Shown here in pieces: positions 28,080-31,392 of a DNA stretch of 31,392 bases. The translations under genes and the position numbers were made by a program. The notes beneath the pieces were generated by a model. It had not been told where the DNA came from, ran no database searches, and worked only from the letters and a program-made list of their open reading frames with translations. This DNA comes from a virus. The stretch is from the IMG/VR virus record IMGVR_UViG_3300031539_000190, positions 1 through 31,392 of that record; one strand, 5' to 3'. The first letter of the stretch is position 1, and each line of letters begins with the position of its first letter.

Positions 28080-28939
28080 GCTTCACCTCCATTGATTTCT
28101 TCCTGTAGTTTCTGAATTACTGTGCTAGCCTGTATCTTGGTGAGCTTGCTCATTGATGTTATGACTACTGGCGAATCTATGAGCTTGGACACCTTTTCGT
28201 GTTTGGCGAGCTCGTCCGTTATTTTGAGCCTCCCATTCAAGACGGCATGGATAGCTGTGCATTGTGCCTCAGTAGCAGGAGCATCGGGATCGTTTATTAT
28301 CGGCTTGTTTCCCTGAGTTGATGGCTTTTTGTCCCCCTGGGGTTGTGACTTGCCTCCCTTTCGGTATTCCACCGTAGTCACCTGGTCTTTACTTATCCCC
28401 GCAAATTCATGCAAGTCCTCATAGGTGAGGTTCCGGATTCCCAGGAGCCTGGTAATGCCGTTGCCTAAAAGATTGGTATAGGCAGACTTTTTGACATCGC
28501 CCGGGTCAATCTCTGAGACTGGTAATTCAATCCGTTCTTTATGGTCACCATCCCCCACATATTTATACTTCTTGAAAAAGCCGTCTTTGCTAGAGCGAGT
28601 CCCGATGGCCTCAATGGTTGCTCCGCCAAGTGAAAATTCCCCTTTGTAAGTGAAGCCGTAATGTCCACCATCCAATGCTTCGCGGACAGGCTCAGATATT
28701 CGCCAGGATATACCGAACAATCGAGCTACCTTTTCTGCTCCCGATGCTTGTAAATAGGGTCTCCCTTGTTCATCCACCCAATCATGCGGGTTGGTTAGCT
28801 TCAAAGCCATTCTCTTAATCTTCGCCATGGCTTCTACTCGCTTCTCGGCTTGTTCGGCTACGATAACCAGTGTATCGTCGCTAATTGCTGGTAATACGCT
28901 TCGGTCTTCGTTAGTTACAACTAAATCTCTATCTTCCAT
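28076..28939 (-). CDS. Putative single-strand annealing recombinase
   Basis: 287 aa, ATG 28939 with AAAGGAGG upstream. Residues ~35-165 (TNPHDWVDEQGRPYLQASGA, EKVARLFGISWRISEPVREA, GHYGFTYKGEFSLGGATIEA IGTRSS, then VKKSAYTNLLGNGITRLLGI) look like the core of Rad52/Erf-type annealing proteins of phages. A linker rich in Pro, Gln and Lys (GGKSQPQGDKKPSTQGNKP) follows. The C-terminal ~65 residues (ATEAQCTAIHAVLNGRLKIT; MSKLTKIQASTVIQKLQEEI) are the ATEAQ-type module found at the end of many such proteins. Partnered with the nuclease gene it overlaps. Confidence 0.72.
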   Translation of the reverse strand: MEDRDLVVTNEDRSVLPAISDDTLVIVAEQAEKRVEAMAKIKRMALKLTNPHDWVDEQGRPYLQASGAEKVARLFGISWRISEPVREALDGGHYGFTYKGEFSLGGATIEAIGTRSSKDGFFKKYKYVGDGDHKERIELPVSEIDPGDVKKSAYTNLLGNGITRLLGIRNLTYEDLHEFAGISKDQVTTVEYRKGGKSQPQGDKKPSTQGNKPIINDPDAPATEAQCTAIHAVLNGRLKITDELAKHEKVSKLIDSPVVITSMSKLTKIQASTVIQKLQEEINGGEA

Positions 28940-28957
28940 GTTTTTTATCCTCCTTTT

Positions 28958-29074
28958 TTATTCTGTTTCCTTGATGTTCTCCGAACCGCATGCAGGGCAT
29001 TGTCCGTCCCTTTGTGCACTCCGAGTCTGGTCTGTGGAGTGAAACTTAGCTCCACATTGACATTCGTAATTCAT
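28958..29074 (-). CDS. Small zinc ribbon protein (38 aa)
   Basis: ATG 29074 follows GGGGGTGAA. The sequence MNYECQCGAKFHSTDQTRSA then GQCPACGSENIKETE has CxC and CxxC pairs of a rubredoxin/FmdB-like zinc ribbon. Directly upstream of the recombination genes. Function unknown. Confidence 0.75.
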   Translation of the reverse strand: MNYECQCGAKFHSTDQTRSAQRDGQCPACGSENIKETE

Positions 29075-29075
29075 T

Positions 29076-29255
29076 TCACCCCCAAACCCAATCTCCTATT
29101 CCTAACCGACACTGGCAAGCGCGACACCAATAAACAGGATGACAGAAGTTAGGAATGAGATGCCTGAAATTAAAGCCAGGGGCATGTTGCCAATAAAGTC
29201 TGACTACTGAGCCACACTCCCGGCATAATCTTGGTCTCCATCTTTTAGTTGCCAT
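29076..29255 (-). CDS. Zinc-finger mini-protein (59 aa)
   Basis: ATG 29255 follows AAAGGGGGAGAA. The sequence MATKRWRPRLCRECGSVVRL, YWQHAPGFNFRHLIPNFCHP, VYWCRACQCRLGIGDWVWG has CxxC, a single C, and CxxCxC, with a basic N-terminus: a likely zinc-binding DNA or RNA contact domain. The stop lies two bases before the start of the next zinc ribbon gene. Confidence 0.75.
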   Translation of the reverse strand: MATKRWRPRLCRECGSVVRLYWQHAPGFNFRHLIPNFCHPVYWCRACQCRLGIGDWVWG

Positions 29256-29268
29256 TTCTCCCCCTTTC

Positions 29269-29544
29269 CTAATAAATCGCCCTCTCCCTGGTAACTGGCC
29301 AGATATTTGTCATATCTAATGCCGGCATCCAGTTCGAGTATCTTTCTATGTCTGGTGCTCTCCTGCAGGGTTTCTCTGCTGCCTGTTTGCGGAGAGGCCA
29401 TTCTCCACTACTGAATAATCGGTCGCATTCTTCCATGAGCTCGCATTTCCCCTGGTGACGAGTGCAGCATTTCTCCAGTTGTCCGACTGTATAGCTTTCG
29501 CTCCGCTTTGGGCCCCTGAGCAGCCTAATCCCTCTAGGTAGCAT
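29269..29544 (-). CDS. Hypothetical basic protein with Cys cluster (91 aa)
   Basis: Start ATG 29544 (MLPRGIRLLRGPKRSESYTV) follows AAGGAGAAA. The middle has CCTRHQGKCELMEECDRLFS with four cysteines; the C-terminus is KQAAEKPCRRAPDIERYSNW and a final hydrophobic stretch. No known family. Another reading frame overlaps the last 130 bases but lacks an RBS. Confidence 0.6.
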   Translation of the reverse strand: MLPRGIRLLRGPKRSESYTVGQLEKCCTRHQGKCELMEECDRLFSSGEWPLRKQAAEKPCRRAPDIERYSNWMPALDMTNIWPVTRERAIY

Positions 29545-29557
29545 TTTCTCCTTCACT

Positions 29558-29743
29558 TCAGTTCTGCCTCTCTTTTATGGCTTGCCAGGCGACCTTCAGG
29601 ATATTCTCAGTCGTTACACCAGTCTGTGAAAACCTAGCTATGACTTCACCATGGTGCCGAAGTTCCAAGATATGATCGTCTGGCTCTTCCAATGTTAGCC
29701 CTTGCTGTTTCCATTCCTCTGTGATATAATTAGTTTTTAACAA
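29558..29743 (-). CDS. Small hypothetical protein (61 aa)
   Basis: Start is TTG 29743, with AAGGAG seven bases upstream. The product MLKTNYITEEWKQQGLTLEE then DHILELRHHGEVIARFSQTG VTTENILKVAWQ resembles a common small phage protein of unknown function. It follows the integrase gene after a hairpin. Confidence 0.65.
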   Translation of the reverse strand: MLKTNYITEEWKQQGLTLEEPDDHILELRHHGEVIARFSQTGVTTENILKVAWQAIKERQN

Positions 29744-29758
29744 TCCTTAACTCCTTCT

Positions 29759-29791
29759 GGGACCAGAAGTGATGATGTCACCCCTGGTCCC
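29759..29791. terminator. Hairpin between integrase and early genes
   Basis: GGGACCAG at 29759-29766 pairs with CTGGTCCC at 29784-29791; inside is a second stem GTGA...TCAC. On the minus strand it stands after the integrase stop and before the next RBS. No long T-run follows in either direction (CTCTTGT on the plus strand), so it may be an RNA stabiliser or weak terminator. Confidence 0.5.
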
Positions 29792-29807
29792 CTCTTGTAT
29801 TTGATAA

Positions 29808-30671
29808 TTACCGTTCGACCGCCGGCGAGACATTTTCAAATACTCGACCTGGACTATGCTTGTGGTGTATCTGAATCACATCTTCGGTTAATAAAGGTGC
29901 GTAGTAATCTGCTGTTGTCTTGATACTCCTATGCCCCAGGATAAGAGAAAGGGATTGCATATCTCCCCCGTCCTTCAGATGAAATCGCCCAAATGAGCGC
30001 CGGAGAATTTGCGGGCCAAAGGATTTCCCACCTGAATAGCCAATCATTGAGAGATACTTCTTGACTATCTTGTAAAAGCCGGTGGAGCCTAGCGGCTTAT
30101 CTCTATATTTATGCGTTCCGTGAAAGACATAGCCATCTTCATAAACAGATAAGGCTAGAAGTAAGTCTCTGGTAACTGAAGATAATGGAGCCACCCTATA
30201 TCCCGTCTTGCCGTGAATGATGATGCGATCTTCAAGAATATCTTGCCGTTTAAGATTACACGCTTCGCCCTCGCGAATAGCGGTGTCAATAAAGAGAGCG
30301 AGAATCGCCTTGTCTCTAGGTGTTGCTTTCTCAAGAAACACGGCTAGTAAGTTCAATTCCGTGTTTGAGATTGTTGGCATGATTTGTTTGGGAACTCTAG
30401 GGCGAGTTACACTACGCATGAAGTTAGGTTTCTTGTATCGTCTCTCTGCGTACTTCCCTAGAGCGTGATATGTCCGATAATAGGCATCGGCGTTGTGAGC
30501 ACCCTTGACAGTAGCAAGGAACTCCTGTATGGTATCGGGTTTAGGTGGGAACTTTGGGGATAATTGGATAAGTCGCTTGACATGGCAATCGTAGCCCCTT
30601 AGGGTTTTGGGAGAAAGCCCCCGGAGCCTACAATCAGCCATGAAACTAGCGACAACCTCCTGCGTCCTCAT
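29808..30671 (-). CDS. int: Tyrosine recombinase (phage integrase)
   Basis: 287 aa. Residues 1-90 form the SAM-like core-binding domain (MADCRLRGLSPKTLRGYDCH VKRL). The catalytic domain has Arg133 (IDTAIREGEACNL), Lys155 (IIHGKTGYRV), QILRRSFGRF at 221-230 with Arg224, His247 (LILGHRSIKTTADYY) and Tyr256. The usual His of the HxxR box is Gln221. Compact: there is no long N-terminal arm-binding domain. ATG 30671 has GGAGG upstream. It catalyses integration at the tRNA-like site located 95 bases upstream. Confidence 0.93.
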   Translation of the reverse strand: MRTQEVVASFMADCRLRGLSPKTLRGYDCHVKRLIQLSPKFPPKPDTIQEFLATVKGAHNADAYYRTYHALGKYAERRYKKPNFMRSVTRPRVPKQIMPTISNTELNLLAVFLEKATPRDKAILALFIDTAIREGEACNLKRQDILEDRIIIHGKTGYRVAPLSSVTRDLLLALSVYEDGYVFHGTHKYRDKPLGSTGFYKIVKKYLSMIGYSGGKSFGPQILRRSFGRFHLKDGGDMQSLSLILGHRSIKTTADYYAPLLTEDVIQIHHKHSPGRVFENVSPAVER

Positions 30672-30765
30672 GGCTTCCGCCTCCTTTCGTTAATTCATGA
30701 CCTGATTGTAGGCGAGTAGTTCGAACAAATGGTATAGGTCTTTCGTACTGGGGAAGATTAGAAAG

Positions 30766-30812
30766 TGAGCCGCCAGGGTCTCGAACCCTGAACCTGCTGA
30801 TTAAGAGTCTGA
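30766..30812 (-). other. attP: attP core identical in form to the 3' half of tRNA-Lys(CTT)
   Basis: Minus strand from 30812: anticodon loop CTCTTAA, stem strand TCAGC, variable loop AGGTT, T arm CAGGG-TTCGAGA-CCCTG, acceptor strand GCGGCTC and discriminator A. The upstream bases do not form a D arm, the 5' anticodon strand or the 5' acceptor strand, so no complete tRNA is present. With the integrase gene on its 3' side and no tRNA 5' half on the other side, this is an attP, not attL. Integration would restore the host tRNA. Confidence 0.85.
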
Positions 30813-30828
30813 TTGCCTGTTTCATGCG

Positions 30829-30993
30829 TTAATCCTTGTCGTGATTATTCTTATGCCTTGCCCGCCAAATAACCATAGTAACAGTATGTGGGTTTTTAAT
30901 CTTCATCATGTTGGCGATGGATTTGTGTGGCCAATCCTTATTAGCAAGTTCCAGTATTTTTTCGTTTCGTTTTGTCTTAGTTCTGTTAGCCAT
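30829..30993 (-). CDS. Small helix-turn-helix protein (54 aa)
   Basis: ATG 30993 follows AAAGGTGATAA. The product MANRTKTKRNEKILELANKD, WPHKSIANMMKIKNPHTVTM, VIWRARHKNNHDKD looks like a single HTH: helix KILELANKD, turn, recognition helix region IANMMKIKNPHTVTMVIW. Basic. It is driven by its own promoter and encoded just before attP and integrase, so an excisionase, Cro-like or int-regulating role is plausible. Confidence 0.75.
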   Translation of the reverse strand: MANRTKTKRNEKILELANKDWPHKSIANMMKIKNPHTVTMVIWRARHKNNHDKD

Positions 30994-31010
30994 TTATCAC
31001 CTTTGCCTAC

Positions 31011-31039
31011 ATTTTATTACACCCCTAAAATCCTGTCAA
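31011..31039 (-). promoter_or_regulatory. Promoter for the HTH/integrase region
   Basis: Minus strand TTGACA (31034-31039), 17-base spacer, TAAAAT (31011-31016). Predicted start near 31004 leaves a leader of about 11 bases that is little more than the RBS. Probably drives the HTH gene and, across attP, the integrase. Confidence 0.85.
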
Positions 31040-31090
31040 GCCCCCCTCACTCGTGGGCAAAAAGATAATTCTGAGAAAATTTTGGGCAAT

Positions 31091-31117
31091 AAAAAAAGAC
31101 CCAGGCCGAAGCCTGGG
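31091..31117 (-). terminator. Intrinsic terminator with UUCG tetraloop
   Basis: Minus strand CCCAGGC, loop TTCG, GCCTGGG, then TCTTTTTTT. Perfect 7-bp stem. It isolates the HTH/integrase promoter from transcription coming from the right side of the window. Confidence 0.92.
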
Positions 31118-31131
31118 ATGTTGCTAGAAAT

Positions 31132-31167
31132 CGCCTGAGATGGCGTTAAGATGGGGCAGAAAGCCCC
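31132..31167 (-). ncRNA. Two further hairpins before the terminator; possible small RNA
   Basis: Minus strand GGGGC-TTTCT-GCCCC (31153-31167) and CGCC-ATCTCA-GGCG (31132-31145), followed by the UUCG terminator: three stems in row after the stop at 31198. Could be a structured 3' end or a processed small RNA. No promoter directly before it was found. Confidence 0.35.
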
Positions 31168-31197
31168 TTAAGGTGTTTGTGCTAGTAATTCCACATA

Positions 31198-31380
31198 TTA
31201 AGCCTCTTTCGGCTCGCCTTTCCCCGCTGCAATCGCCTCCTCCTTGCTAACGGTAATTATCAATTCTGTTAACATTTGCTGAGCACGGTCTAATGGCACT
31301 TCACTACTAATAAAATACCGTATCGCCGGCGGCTTATCAGGAGTTGTCGCTTCGACACGGGTCATGCTGAAATGTTCCAC
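31198..31380 (-). CDS. Hypothetical protein, possibly truncated at 5' by window edge
   Basis: The frame is open to the window edge. Possible starts are GTG 31380 or ATG 31365 (MTRVEATTPDKPPAIRYFIS, with AAGGGTGGAA upstream, 55 aa). The rest, SEVPLDRAQQMLTELIITVS KEEAIAAGKGEPKEA, is a helix and an acidic/basic tail. No family recognised. Terminated by the three-hairpin region. Confidence 0.55.
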   Translation of the reverse strand: MEHFSMTRVEATTPDKPPAIRYFISSEVPLDRAQQMLTELIITVSKEEAIAAGKGEPKEA

Positions 31381-31392
31381 CCTTATCCCGAT

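Noticed and set aside
29204-29401. 65-codon minus-strand frame, followed in the same frame after TAG by a hydrophobic 27-residue peptide
   Set aside because: It overlaps two better genes: the 91-aa gene at 29269-29544 and the zinc-finger gene at 29076-29255, both with strong RBSs. The hydrophobic peptide is the shadow of the zinc-finger gene.
30646-30825. 59-codon minus-strand frame crossing the attP region
   Set aside because: It has an AAGGA at suitable spacing, but its sequence is dictated by the tRNA-like core and it has no protein-like character; integration would split it. Kept only as attP.
30766-30825. Complete tRNA-Lys gene
   Set aside because: Only the 3' half can be folded; no D arm, 5' acceptor strand or 5' anticodon-stem partner is present.

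Overview
The window is a contiguous piece of a temperate tailed-phage genome of siphovirus type with an HK97-fold capsid. Almost everything is on the minus strand, so the functional order runs from high to low coordinates; the one clear plus-strand gene is an HNH endonuclease at 9964-10344. Genes are packed with 1-8 nt overlaps and strong GGAGG-type ribosome binding sites (RBS). The host cannot be named from sequence alone. A lineage such as Chloroflexota is only a guess from protein style. The attachment site points to integration in a tRNA-Lys(CTT) gene.

Right end (about 29.5-31.4 kb): a consensus promoter, a small helix-turn-helix protein, an attP-like copy of the 3' half of a tRNA-Lys, and a tyrosine integrase. 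The tRNA half has the integrase on its 3' side and no tRNA 5' half on its other side. That is the arrangement of attP, so the sequence looks like unintegrated phage DNA rather than a prophage with host flanks.

Early/replication block (about 21.4-29.3 kb): small zinc proteins, a single-strand-annealing-type protein paired with a Cas4-like nuclease, a Gp37/Gp68 radical-SAM protein, a DnaD-type replication initiator, a DNA methyltransferase carrying four SPPY motifs, and a NinG-like protein. Several very small genes are present, and three appear broken by a single lesion.

Late switch (about 20.83-21.6 kb): a Cys-rich, basic 153-aa protein is followed at once by a near-consensus promoter, then by a leader with two hairpins, the second an intrinsic terminator just ahead of the first late gene. 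This is the layout of the lambda Q / pR' / tR' control region.

Late operon (20.8 kb down to 1): small proteins, holin candidate, papain-like peptidase (lysin candidate), small membrane protein, terminase small and large subunits, a portal fused to a SAM methyltransferase, Cys-rich small protein, MuF-like minor head protein, HELGH metallopeptidase, membrane protein, zinc ribbon, prohead protease, major capsid protein, HNH endonuclease, head decoration candidate, HNH endonuclease on the opposite strand, small head genes, a 521-aa protein with about 14 tandem 21-residue repeats, head-tail connector genes, tail terminator, tail tube protein with a lectin-like insertion, tail assembly chaperones joined by a -1 frameshift site, tape measure, distal tail protein, and a fibre-like gene that runs off the left edge.

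The most unusual items are the portal-methyltransferase fusion, the four-SPPY methyltransferase, the repeat protein whose repeat also occurs in the fibre-like gene at the left edge, and the Q-like late switch.
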